64,000 bases of DNA from assembly GCA_029721435.1 (NCBI GenBank), contig CM056592.1:36839611-36903610 (forward strand). Direction: 5' to 3'. The notes under the pieces were generated by a model. The model saw only the letters and a program-made list of their open reading frames with translations, was not told the DNA's origin and did no database searches. Origin of the DNA: Gymnothorax reevesii. Lineage: Eukaryota > Chordata > Actinopteri > Anguilliformes > Muraenidae. Below, in pieces: positions 12,997 to 24,100 of this stretch. Position numbers and translations under genes: made by a program. Within the stretch, counting starts at the first letter, position 1. Every line of letters begins with the position of its first letter.

Positions 12997-13345
12997 GCTG
13001 GAAGCCTGTATTAAATAAGAGTGGGATCACATTCCAATGGCTAAACTCAAGAAACTTGTCTCCTCAATGCCCAGACGCCTCCACTCTGTGTTAAAAAGAG
13101 GGGATGCTACACCATGGTAAACAGGCCACTGTCCCAACTTTTTAGGAGACCTGTAACAGCCATCAAATTTGAAATGAGCTCACTTTGTGGATAAAATTGT
13201 AAAATTTCTCAGTTTCAACATTTGTTATGTTATCTCTGTTCTATTGCGAATAAAATACTGGCTGGTGTGATTTGAAAGTCATTGCGTTTTGATTTTGTTC
13301 ACAATTTACTCTTTGTCCCAACTATTTCGGAATTGGGGTTGTGCA

Positions 13346-13861
13346 TTGACGTTTACCAACTCAGTAACATTTTAAAAAAGCTTAATAAATTAGACTTTTA
13401 TTGCTTTGAATTCCCGCAATTAACATGGCAAAGGAGGATTGTTTGAATGAAGATTTATCAGCCATAGATCCCCATTTAGATCCAGACTTTAAGAGGATCA
13501 AAAGTTTTCAGTTCAATGAAAGACATTTCTCACGGGAACAAAAAAAAAAAAAAAAAAAAATTGCATTAATGCATCATTATGGACTAGCAATACAAATAAT
13601 GTTTCCCTTCATCTAACTATCTGGAGAGGTAAGGGTGGGAGGGATGTAGAAAAGAGAGGTGCGGGGATTGTTGGAATGTAGGTGGTATATATAGACATAA
13701 AGACGAATAGGAAAGCGCATTGGGAGTGGTCCTGTCCATTTACCTACGTTATCGAGAACTTCCTGAAAAATAAATGATGTCTGCTTGTGAGCTGTCAAAG
13801 TGAACCTGGATTGTGCTTATCATAGTTAGTGGCAATATTTGGAAGTCAGAGCTAATATGCA
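13346..13861. other. Intergenic, no gene recognised
   Basis: A short + frame from 13425 reads into a run of about 20 A at 13541 (a poly-Lys tail), so I do not regard it as a gene. Confidence 0.5.
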
Positions 13862-14256
13862 GAGGCACGGTGGCATGGTGGTTAGCACTACTGCCTCACA
13901 GCAAGGAGGTTGTGGGTTCAAATCCGGCCTGGGGCCTTTCTGTGTGGAATTTGCATGTTCTCCCTGTGTTTGCGTGGGAGTACTCCGGTTTCCCCACCCA
14001 CAAAACATGCAATATAGGAACTCTCCCTCCCGCATGGCTGTGTGTGAATGTTTGGTGGTGGTCGGAGGGGCTGTATGGCGCATACTGGCAGCCACGCTTC
14101 CGTCAGTCGGCCTCAGGGCAGCGTGGCTACAAAAATGTAGTTTACCACCATCAGAGCACGAATGTGTGAGTGAATGAATAATGCCTCCATTGTAGAGTGT
14201 CTTTGACTGTCCAAAAAAGCGCTATATAAAATTGATGCATTATTATTATTAATATG
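13862..14256 (+). mobile_element. Fish tRNA-like SINE
   Basis: It starts GCACGGTGGCATGGTGGTTAGC (A-box-like) with a B box GGTTCAAATCC at 13916. The body has the conserved TGCATGTTCTCCCTGTGTTTGC and TACTCCGGTTTCC blocks. It ends AGCGCTATATAAAATTG followed by an ATT repeat. This layout is a very common dispersed repeat in teleosts. Confidence 0.8.
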
Positions 14257-14871
14257 CATCTACATGTTTCTCTGATGGTAAAGGTGTTCAAAGTATGATT
14301 ATACAAAATGAATGATAACTAATATTCCATAAAAGGGTTATTACAGGTCAATTCAATTCAGTTCAGTTTATTGATATCCCGTTTGAAATTAGGTTTGCAG
14401 CAGGCGTCAACCACACCACGGATATGACACCATCAAAGAAACATCAGCACACACACGCTAGACACAGCAGCAACAATAGCAGTACCGGGAATAATGTTTA
14501 TACCGGGAATAAACAAATGAGGAATAAAACATTCTAAAAGAAAACAATGCATCAAAGTGCAAATGAATAAAATTGCAGTGTATTAAAATGCTAAGTCGTG
14601 CAAACACATAAAACATCATAATAAGACATCATAAAAACAAGGCAATGACGTGCAATGTAATTAAAATGCAAAGAAATGTAGAGATTCACCCACATTTCGC
14701 AACTTTTCCCGATTCAAGTCAAGGATTTCATTTTTTCTTGACAAATGAATCCACGTGTTACCTAATAGCTTTTGAGTCATTCATGATTGTAATGCCCCTC
14801 CCCTCTGGCATTCCTTTCCCTGGCTGCCTGCCCTGGACTTAACCAATTATCAAATTTAAAAACACTGCATT
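14257..14871. other. Intergenic, no gene seen
   Basis: Simple-sequence-poor DNA. The ORF at 14645-14842 has no recognisable motif. Confidence 0.5.
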
Positions 14872-15110
14872 TGTCATGGTTTGGGAGCCTTGTAGGCTCC
14901 TTTTGTTACTCTCGTCTGGGACGATATCGTTTCGCTCACCATCGGATTCATTTGCCAGTTGGCATTAATTGGGGGCGTCGCCCGGACTCTATTTAAGCCC
15001 CAGCCTTTCCTCGTTTGGGTTGCTGGAGTGTCAGTATGCTTTTGACGCTTAAGCCGGTAAGGTATATTGAGAAGAGAGTATAGGCAGGATCTTAGCTGCA
15101 TGAAATTATT
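14872..15110 (+). mobile_element. LTR-like promoter block, family 2, copy 1
   Basis: It begins TGTCATGGTTTGGGAGCC, contains GGGACGATATCGTTT and GGCATTAATTGGGGGCG, then a TATA-like TCTATTTAAGCCC followed by GCTGGAGTGTC. The same order is found inverted at 41940-42453 and at 21850-22145. TG at the start and a TATA-type box suggest an LTR. The right end is not defined. Confidence 0.55.
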
Positions 15111-15412
15111 TAGTGTGAGAAGTGAGAGTATAGGCAGGTTCTTAGCTGCCTGGTATTTTGTTTTGAGCTCGCCTGTTGACTACCACGGTCAGGCGTTAGG
15201 CCCGTGGGTAGCGCGAGTCCCAATATTTCCTTTTGTTCAAGTTCAGCACTTTGCTGCATTTATCTTTTATTTCGAACCACTGCTCCTGGCGTCCAAGACC
15301 TCTACGCCATTACAGCATTTGAGGGTTAATTTAGGCTTGCTATTGTTAGCCCAATGTGTTCTTGTTATGTTCTTGAAACTAGATCTACCAGTCTTCATGC
15401 ATGTTTTTTTTT

Positions 15413-15720
15413 TTGGGAACTGCTTCAAAGGATGTCAGATACTGAGCATTCAGCTTGTACACAATGTATCTTCCTCACTGTGATCAACTTGGGATGCTGC
15501 CTGTAAGATTTTGTGGGTGAGCGTTTGATTCTAAGGGCTCTGACGTTTCCAACAAGGCCCAAAGCACCTTAATCGCACAAACCTAGTCTGAGAAAGAGCC
15601 TTGCGTTCCCAGTGCGTCAAACTGAGTACATGGGCCATTCGCATGTACTTAAATAGCGCGACAATATAAACGCTTAACTGGTTTGTTGATAGTATTTTCG
15701 GTATAATTACTCACTAAATG
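15413..15720 (+). repeat. Dispersed repeat, same family as the 23.5-24.05 kb palindrome arms
   Basis: Blocks CATTCAGCTTG, TTCTAAGGGCTCTGACGTTT, CACCTTAATCGCACAA, GCATGTACTTAAATAG and ATTTTCGGTATAATTA occur in this order. They recur in both arms of the inner palindrome around 23465-24052. It is non-coding. Confidence 0.6.
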
Positions 15721-16009
15721 TTCATCAGTCGTTTTAAAAGTCTTGTGTGACCAAAAATGTTTGCGCCATTAAACACAAGCAATAAGACATACAACAGTAC
15801 AAGGGCTAAATCCAGGTGCATGACATGTTTTGCTGACTCACCCTTTAAATTTACAATACAGCATAATACTGCCCATTCTGGTAGCAAAGTGGCTAAGATG
15901 TTGAACTCTCGTGGGAGTAAAAGTTTAAGATTGATTGACGCTTGGATGTCGTGATGTACTATTGGCTGAAATTAGTTGGTACTAGCTTACGTTAGCACAA
16001 GGCACATTT

Positions 16010-17122
16010 GTGACGGTGCGTTCAGCAGCCACACGCGAGAACCGAAATTCCAAAAATCACAAGCCTTTATTGCAAAAATGGGTCGAGACCAGAAGACACA
16101 GGAATTGCCAGGCCAAAATCAGAATCCAAAAACTGAAGTCAAAATAACAGGCAGGGGTCAGAACCAGATGTGCAACGTTACAAAAAGAAAAAAAAAAGTA
16201 ATCCAAAATCGTAGTCAGAATCCAGAAGGGTGGGACATACACAGGGAATCAAAAACAGGAATTGTGGGTCGTACAAAAATGGGTCTAAATCCAAACAGGA
16301 ACAAGCAAGAACGGCAAGAGCAAGGCGATCTCAAGGTCAGACAAAAAATGTTATAGGAGCAATTAACAAAAGGCATACAAGGAGCTCTGCACAGGTGAAT
16401 ATTGATCAACATTCTGGCGGGCAACAAGCGGCAGTGAAGACTTTAAATAGACAAGAGGGAAGTCACATGCTATGCAGGGAACAGGTGAATTTGATAAGAT
16501 CTAATTGCAAAGGGAGGCACACATGGGGAGGTCCTTAACCACAAACAACTGGCAAAAGCCAAGACACGGACAGGATCCATGCAGACAACGTATGACAGAT
16601 GAACAGCTCCAGTCAAGGAGTTCTAAGTGCACAGACAAAGAGTTCAGGACAGTAATTAAGCACGTGAGAGAGATTCTCACAGAAACGCAGGGAGAGACAG
16701 GGAAAATAAAGCAAGAGGCGGAGACTAGAACAGGGCGAGACCTGAGATTACATTAGTGGTAATTAGTAGCAGTGCAACTTTACAAATTAACCCAAGTGCT
16801 AGTTAGTTAGTTAGTAAGTAATATGTACATGGAGTAGTTAGATTAGTAAACTATGATACAAAATATAAATGTTAGTATTATTAGTAATCTAGGAAAGCAA
16901 GGCGAAGGAAGTAAATGAGAATTGAAGTAATAATATGAAATGCCAGAAACCATTGAAATCACCCGAAGTATGTCAACACACCGACTGGGAGACGGACGGA
17001 ACTGATCACAAGACGGGGTGACGAGTGCAATGAATAGAGAAATGGCATGAACAGAAGAACTGGGATATATAATTAGAGAAATGAAAAAAGAAAAGCCAAG
17101 GCAAAAACATAGAATCATAACA
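16010..17122 (-). mobile_element. Degenerate solo LTR, family 1
   Basis: Read on the minus strand it begins TGTTATGATTCT and ends CACCGTCACA, so it has TG...CA termini. It is collinear with 26487-27611: CCCTGTTCTAGTC, CTCCTTGACTGGAGC and GTCTTGGCTTTTGCC occur in the same order. It is 1113 bp against 1125 bp for the other copy. I see no internal retroelement genes and no matching 5-bp target duplication. Confidence 0.7.
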
Positions 17123-17740
17123 ATTGTGTTTTAAATGAAGAAAACATAATTGAATATTGATATAAGAATACAAAGAAACTGCTTTTTTGCTATTTTTTGT
17201 CATTTATGGTTAAATAGATACACAATATGGGATGTGATCTAAAAGGTTAGAAAGGCATTTTTCATTTCAGCTCGACTTGAAGAGGTAACATAAAAAACTA
17301 TCAAAAATGAAACAAAAAGGCAGTAATTTTATTGATGATGATATATTTGTGCTGCACTTCTCCTGCAATGGAAACTAGGGCATCCCTTATGAAACTGTGG
17401 TTGATGCTATTGGTGTCAGGATTTTGCACCAACTGGAGGGATGTTTAGCTTTGTCATAAACAACTTTACTGCCTTTCCTGCAACATTTTGAGTTCCCTTT
17501 TAGTAACTGTGGTAAGATTCTCTCCTGAAGGTGTGACTGCCAGTGTCATGTTGCTTCTCGAAATGCAAAGCACATACAGTTCAACATATCTGGGCACATA
17601 TAACTAACTGAATCTTGAGTCTTTAAGTAAGTGCTGTGTTGCGTAGGTCATTTAAGAACTTTTCAACGGTGTATTATAAACTAATGAAATTATCCCAGTG
17701 TTTGTTTGTGGAATAGTCTGATGTAATTTCCTTCCTGCAG
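17123..17740. other. DNA directly upstream of gene A exon 2
   Basis: No gene, and no candidate first exon, is visible here. It ends in the acceptor TTTCCTTCCTGCAG. Confidence 0.5.
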
Positions 17741-18164
17741 AAGACTGAGGAATCAACTCACTGGCGATTTTGCAGAGGTGGTGATCCAAAGCAGATTCAG
17801 AGATCTGGCAGCACCACCTAAATCCACCCAGGCACTTAAAATGGAGAACAAGACCCAACATTCCACTGAGAATTTGCCCCAAGGTGAAAACTCCAATAAT
17901 AAAGCTGATGAGAAAAAATCTGATGCACTTCCGACTAATAAATCGACAGTCATTATGACTGCAAATAAAAAAAATCCTACCCAGACAAAAAAGGTGGATA
18001 GCAAAGTCGCTACGACCAAGAGCACCAGGAAAACAACCAAAAAAACTAAAGATCAGAATGTCAACATGACGGAGATTCCACCTATGCAAATGAAAGACTT
18101 CAAGAAAGCACCTATATGGGATTTCGAGGAGAAATACCTTAGAGACCCAAACCCCAGAATTACG
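17741..18164 (+). CDS. st6galnac1: Gene A exon 2: stem region
   Basis: Acceptor TTCCTTCCTGCAG, donor ACG|GTAAGA. It starts with one base completing a split codon and ends in phase 0, for 141 codons. The translation is dominated by K, T, N, S and P with sequons ENKT, TNKS and VNMT. It ends with [15 protein letters not shown], which aligns with [15 protein letters not shown] at the end of gene B exon 2. A long, hydrophilic, O- and N-glycosylatable stem is usual for ST6GALNAC1. Confidence 0.85.
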
Positions 18165-21100
18165 GTAAGAACTCAATTTCTTTCTAAGATTACCAAAGAA
18201 TACTGAATCACACATCATGCTGTGTTTCATGGTGGTTGTAAGTGTGGCTCTTTGTTTGCTTTCAAAATGCCCACTTCAGCTTTTGAATCCAAGCATATAG
18301 ATGACGCGTGATTCCACTATTTTCCTTTTGTCGGGTTTTACTGAAGATTTCACATACAAAATTATACTGGGCTATACTAAAGTTGGATAAATCACATTGT
18401 AATAACAAAAATATCATGGTCAAAAAAACTAGTTTGCTCTCTCCAAGTTTAACAACCTCTGCTGCCAAGATGTAAAGCTTAGAGTCCTTAGTAACCTTGC
18501 AGCCAATGAGAGGAGAGCAACTGCTCGACAAATTAATGTGCAAAACACTTCAATCTCAAAATATGACATAATAACTACCATCAATTAACATACTGCTTAT
18601 TATTTCCTATCTAAATATAACAGAGAAAATAACCTGAATTCCCTGTGAGCTGAAATGGCTCTTACAGTGGTGAAGAAGCACTTTTCATGCAGCTCTGGGA
18701 ACAATGGGCCTCATGCAAGAAGCGATAGGCCTATATGAACAAATTTTCTCTTATTTTTGTTTGTATCCCTGATTTTTTCTTAAGTTGTTCTTACCCATTG
18801 ATTTCTGGGATTCACCAATGTTTTCTTATTTTTGCTTTTCTCTTAGGTAGGAGAAAATTATATGAGTGGTCGAGAGCACTCGTACCGAGATAAGATAAAA
18901 ACAGAAAACTGTTATCTCTGTCCACAAATTGCTTGTCCAATGCACGGAAAGTTTTAAAACACAAGCATTAAAAATGCATCATGTAATCACATTTTGATTG
19001 TTTTATGTTTTTTAGAAATTTTAATTATTTTATAATTTAATTCTTGGGCAAAAGAGTTTGGCCAGTTGATCCTAATTAGGACTAAGCTATAAAAACCCTT
19101 GCGTGCGTTCTGCTTCTGACTGGGTTACCGATTGCTATTGAACGCTTTGGCCTTCCAGACCTTGCGCCGAGAGCGCGTTTTTTTAGAGATTGCCCGGATC
19201 TGTTTACCGAGACAGATGAATGGCTACTCGTACCAAATGTGAAAGCAAGCGTACTTGAGCACGGAAGATTACTGTTATGTGTTACGGCTGTCTTGTTCTA
19301 ACGAATGCAGAGGCGAAAAGATATCTCCATTCAAACAAAGAAATGGAATGCTTGCTCGAAATGTAGGCAGACAAAAATATATAATCACAACTGGATACTA
19401 CACACAAAAACTCAAGAGATTTATGGAATAATTAGTGAGTAGTTATATTCGCGAGGTTATCACAGAATAATACATCAATGCCGTGACAAACTAAAGACAA
19501 TGCAGCTGCGATATTTCAAAGTGCGAGACGCAGTGCGAAAGCCTGGCAGCTCAAGTTATGAGATAGATAAATTTTTGTGGCATGACTGAGGCAGTGGACA
19601 GCAGCGAAAAACGCAAGGGTGAAAGAATTGAGCTATGGCTAAGCCCCGCCCTTAAATGCGATGAGCCAATCACAATGCGTATTCTCTCCTCAAATACTCG
19701 GGCATACTAAGCCTGAACTTCCCTTGAAATGCATACGGAAATTTGAATCGTTCGCTGTAACGGGGATTTAAAATGTTTCTAAGTATAAAGTAAAGGTCGA
19801 ATACTGTGCTTGGGGTAAATGTAACTCTGATTTGAGGTATCCCGAGTGGCTGGGCGATGGGGTGTATTCAGAGATGCCAAGTCTCACGCATTCAGCGTAG
19901 GTCTCACGCATTTTTTAGGCTTTTTCACCTTAGTCCGCAATTATCCGATGAACGCTTATTAATGAGATTCTCACACGGTATTAAAATCCTTGTGCATTGA
20001 AGTTTCTGTTTCTCATGCGTAAAGGTGGACCTCATCACAAGCAACATGGAAAGCGATTATGACTCCGGACTTCCCGAGCTTCTCTTTACTCAGGGATAGG
20101 AAATAATGCATGTGTCTCATGATCATTTAAATTGTTTTAATGAAATAAGACCATTTGAAACGTCTTTATGCAACTCCATTGCTTTCAATCCCTCAGTAAA
20201 GCCAAGCGTGAGAATTCCCGAGTCACAATCGATTTCCGTGTCACTAGAGGGGAAATCCACTGTAATGCACGTGAAAGTGATTAACTTAATGCACAATGAC
20301 TGAAATTTCCGCGAGTGAATTTCTTCAGTGTATGTTGATTGAATAATTACTGACTATGGCACAGGAACATGAATGTTACTAAGAGGCCAGTGACTCATGC
20401 CGAATGCGTGAGACTTGGCATGTCTGGTGTATTGCATACCCTTCCCATAGCCACATCATAACCGAGAGAAGTGTCTCCTCTGGATAAAGCTTTGTGGAAG
20501 ACCCCACTATCAGCTTAACGTAGCTAACAAAGGTCAACAAGGATGTCTACATTTGTTCCAAGCTAAGTCAACATCGTGTTTAAGGCGACATCTTGTCACT
20601 TCACAGGAGATTAATGAAAAGATATCTTTTCCATCGATACCGTTAGCTAACATTTGCTAAAGTAAACTCTATGGAGAACTTCAGTGCTGAAGGATGTTGG
20701 CTGAACCTGAGCTGCTGGCTGCATTATTCACCATGTCACCCTGTTTACTTAAAAGGAGCACAGCCACATCAGGTTAGATTTCTTAAATTCACTGAGACCT
20801 GAAAATTTTAGCTTCTAATTTAAACTTTTCATTGACCTTCTCCACTCTAAATTAATCAATTTATCCCTCCAATGCATAGTGTAACCCTTTTTACTGACTT
20901 TTTGTAATGGCCGAACCCAATAAGCACATCAGCGGCAACCTTCTGTTTATGCACCAAGCACAACAGAGATGAAAGAACCGCCAAAGGAACAAACAGCCAG
21001 GCGGCTCCCCACCAGGACCAGGATCGGCCTGAAATCTCCTTCATGAGAGTATCTTCCGAATTAACAACCGGCGATCTAGAGCGAATGAGTGGCCCCACCC

Positions 21101-24100
21101 GTGAGAACTGTACCAGATAACAGGGATAAACTAAACGAAACCCATCATTCTTCATTGGAGAACCGAGAGGGTTGTGTTTTAAAAAATATTTCACATTGTG
21201 GGATGAAATCCTTGCATTTCCCTGCCTTGCCTCCATATCTTGGGGGTAACATAAGTTTAGGCTCTCGAGGAAGGTGTGTGGATTGTGCTTGTGAAACATT
21301 TGGGTGATCTGAGCGGGTAACGCTCTAAGACTCTCGCTGAGGCTTAATAAGATATTCTTCTGCCTTTACATAACATTCTCCTGCATGCAAACCTTTTCCG
21401 CCAACTCTGCTTGCTGACTGCTTAAGCTATTGAAGCAATTGCCATAACCAGCAAGAACAGATTGTTGAATAGCAACAATTTTCTCTAGCGTAACCACTGA
21501 TGGCGACTCCATGTATGGCTGGAGTGTGCTGTAATGGCCAAAGGAATTGGGAGGACAAATGCAGTGGTTAGGAGAAAGATGAGACCAGCTAGGACTTAAA
21601 ATACCCACAGGGAAAAATATAACCGAGGCAACAGAACAGGCTTCCAAAAAGAACGCCCAACAATCCGAACCAGGAAGCAAAGCGAGAGGGGAAAACAAAC
21701 GAGGATAGCAGTAAGGACATATCTCGAGAACCGAGAATGACAAACACCTAAAATGGTGCAACACCAAAGACTGAGAGGAAAGGGATAAAAAAGGAAATAT
21801 CCCAAAAGAAATATTAACCACAAATATACCGCGAAGATTTTCGTCACAAATCCCTAACTAGAGATATCTTCTGGCTGTAGTGATAGCTAAAATCAGACAC
21901 TCCAGCAAAGGGGGCGTGGCGGACATTCGGCTTAAATAGACAGAGGAAGGCGCCACCCGAGCCTGATGAACCAGCTGGGTAAAGAATCCGAGAGTAAAAG
22001 AAACAGAAGTGGTCCAGATATGAGCCACAAAGAAAGTGTAAAAATGCACACACAGCCTTTTTGGTGATATTTGAGCCTTCTATCGCAAAAAAAAAATCAA
22101 TAGCATCCTGAAAAATATCTCCGTCTGTGATACCAGCCATTAGCGCCTGTTCTAAAATGTTGATTGTCCGAGTCAGTGGAGGGGGCGGGGCTTAGCCTTA
22201 GGTGAATTCCGAATGCAACACCACCTATATCGAATGTAATCTGTACATTTTCGGCTTACCTTGCTGTTTCTAGTACTCAGAGAAAGATTCGGATGTGTAA
22301 AAACATCAAGCATTCAGTCAAGAAAATTTCGAGCTTAATTTTTTGTGTGCTATCCGTGGTAATCCATGTTACAGATGACACACCGGGTTTCTAGGGCATA
22401 CGCAGCATATGCAATCACAATATTAATATTCACTATAGAATTCTAAACCCCCTTCTCAATAATAAACCACCCCCCCCCGAAATATATTAGTGCCTCCTTT
22501 CAAATTCGTTTCCCATGTAAACCATCTACGTGCAAACTGCAACGCGCTGAATCGGAATTTTGACAGGTATGCGAGTGTAGTCAGGTACAGTACGATATTA
22601 CTAGTGTGAAAGCTGACCAGTGGGGGGAGTGGGGAGGGGGGGACAATCGTACTGTGGCATGTTACGGAACAATCGTACCTAGTGTGAAAGTGCCCTAGAT
22701 TGCTACGAGCAGTCAGCTCTTTACACACGGCACGTCACCGGCCCTTATATGATATTTAGTGGGTGTCATATATGCCTATTTAAAACAACCGGTCACTCGC
22801 TTCCAATTTATGATCAAGTGGGATTCAACATTCTGTACACATGGTTAAGCGCAAATTTGGACGGTGAGAGCGTTTGGTGCATCCAAAGTTTATTTCTCTT
22901 ATTTTTTCTCTTAGCTTACTGTCTAAGTAAATATCACTTAAAATGCTCTAAATATACTGAAAAGAAGATATTTCGCACAAAAAAGTATTCTTCTCACCCA
23001 AATATATATTTTTTCGGCCTCCAAAAAACTCGTTTAAACCTCCTGGGGCCCGCCATCTTGATAGGCACGCAAAGCAGTCTGTGCTTGTGACATAACTTGG
23101 TTGCTCGGTTCTCTGGATCTCAGCCATATCATAGCAAAATGCCTCACTGCGTTGCCTTTGAGTACAATTATCAGGCCAAAAACAAACCAAACGATTCCAA
23201 AATTTTGTTCCACGTTTTGAAAGAGGAACGTCCACAGAATCCAATAAATGCCCTGTCATTTTAAACCAACAGCACACTCAAAGAACAGCAGGCATATACT
23301 TTACAGTCTACAGAGATGAGCAAAAAAAAATTCTTATCTTTCATAATTTGTAATAAAAAAACTATCCGAGGGTAAATCTGCATTTGCTATTTTTTACTCA
23401 ATGTGTCTGTGTTATAATGAAACTATATCTGCTAGTCTCCAGTCATGTTTATTTTCTCCCCTCAGCATTGAGCCTTGGTATCAGCGGCTACTCACTACAT
23501 TCAGCTTGCTTGCTATGTATTTTCCTCTCTGTGATCGTCTTGTGATGCTGTCAGTAAGACCTCGCTGGTAGCCATTTGATTCTATGGGCTCTGACGTGTC
23601 CAACAAGCCCTAAACCACCTTAATCGCACAAGATGCTACATCACCTGACTGTATAGCCATAGTTAAATTCCCCATATAAAGAATGAGTCACGAAAAGACG
23701 TCACTCACCCCATTTGTACTGTTATGCTCTTGAATATTCAGTCAGAAACCAACTTTGAAAATGACTGTTGAATATTTAATGGATAATTATACCGAAAATA
23801 CCAGAAACAAGCCTGTGAAGCGTTTATACTGTTGTGCCATTTAAGTACATGCGAATGGCCCGTGGGCTCTAGCTCAGGCAAGATTTGTGCGATTGAGGTG
23901 CTTTAGGGCTCGTTGGAAACGTCAAAGCCCATCGAATCAAATGGCTACTGGGAAAGTCTTACTGACAGCATCACAAGCCGATCACAGAGAGGTAAATGCA
24001 TAGCAAGCTGAATGTAGTGATGTCACTACTGATACCAAGGCTCCGAAGCACGCTTCAAACTCGAGAGGGTATTTTTCTGAAGCACTGTGCCGGAGCTTGC

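Larger units (their letters stand above)
9402..13345 (+). mobile_element. Tc1/mariner element split by an insertion
   Basis: Two terminal inverted repeats of about 200 bp enclose the element. The left starts near 9402 (AAATTGTGAATAAAATCAAA) and the right ends near 13345. The left arm has lost its outermost bases. The transposase reading includes the helix-turn-helix segment EYFKNNVPQRQIAKALKVSS at about 10010 and the third catalytic motif SPDLSPIENIW at about 10665. Stops and frameshifts interrupt everything between. At 10808 the element is broken by foreign DNA and resumes near 12997 with the end of the transposase (FRAME: LVSSMPRRLHSVLKRGDA). Confidence 0.85.

Noticed and set aside
15067..15483. 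A 138-codon + ORF with hydrophobic stretches, considered as the missing anchor exon of gene A.
   Set aside because: It overlaps two repeat families (LTR-like block and 15413-15720), has internal repetition (GRFLAAWYF / QDLSCMKL) and no phase-2 donor after an anchor.
17652..18230. A 192-codon minus ORF over gene A exon 2.
   Set aside because: It is the reverse complement of the Lys/Thr-rich stem exon; the + strand has correct splice sites, phase and homology to gene B.
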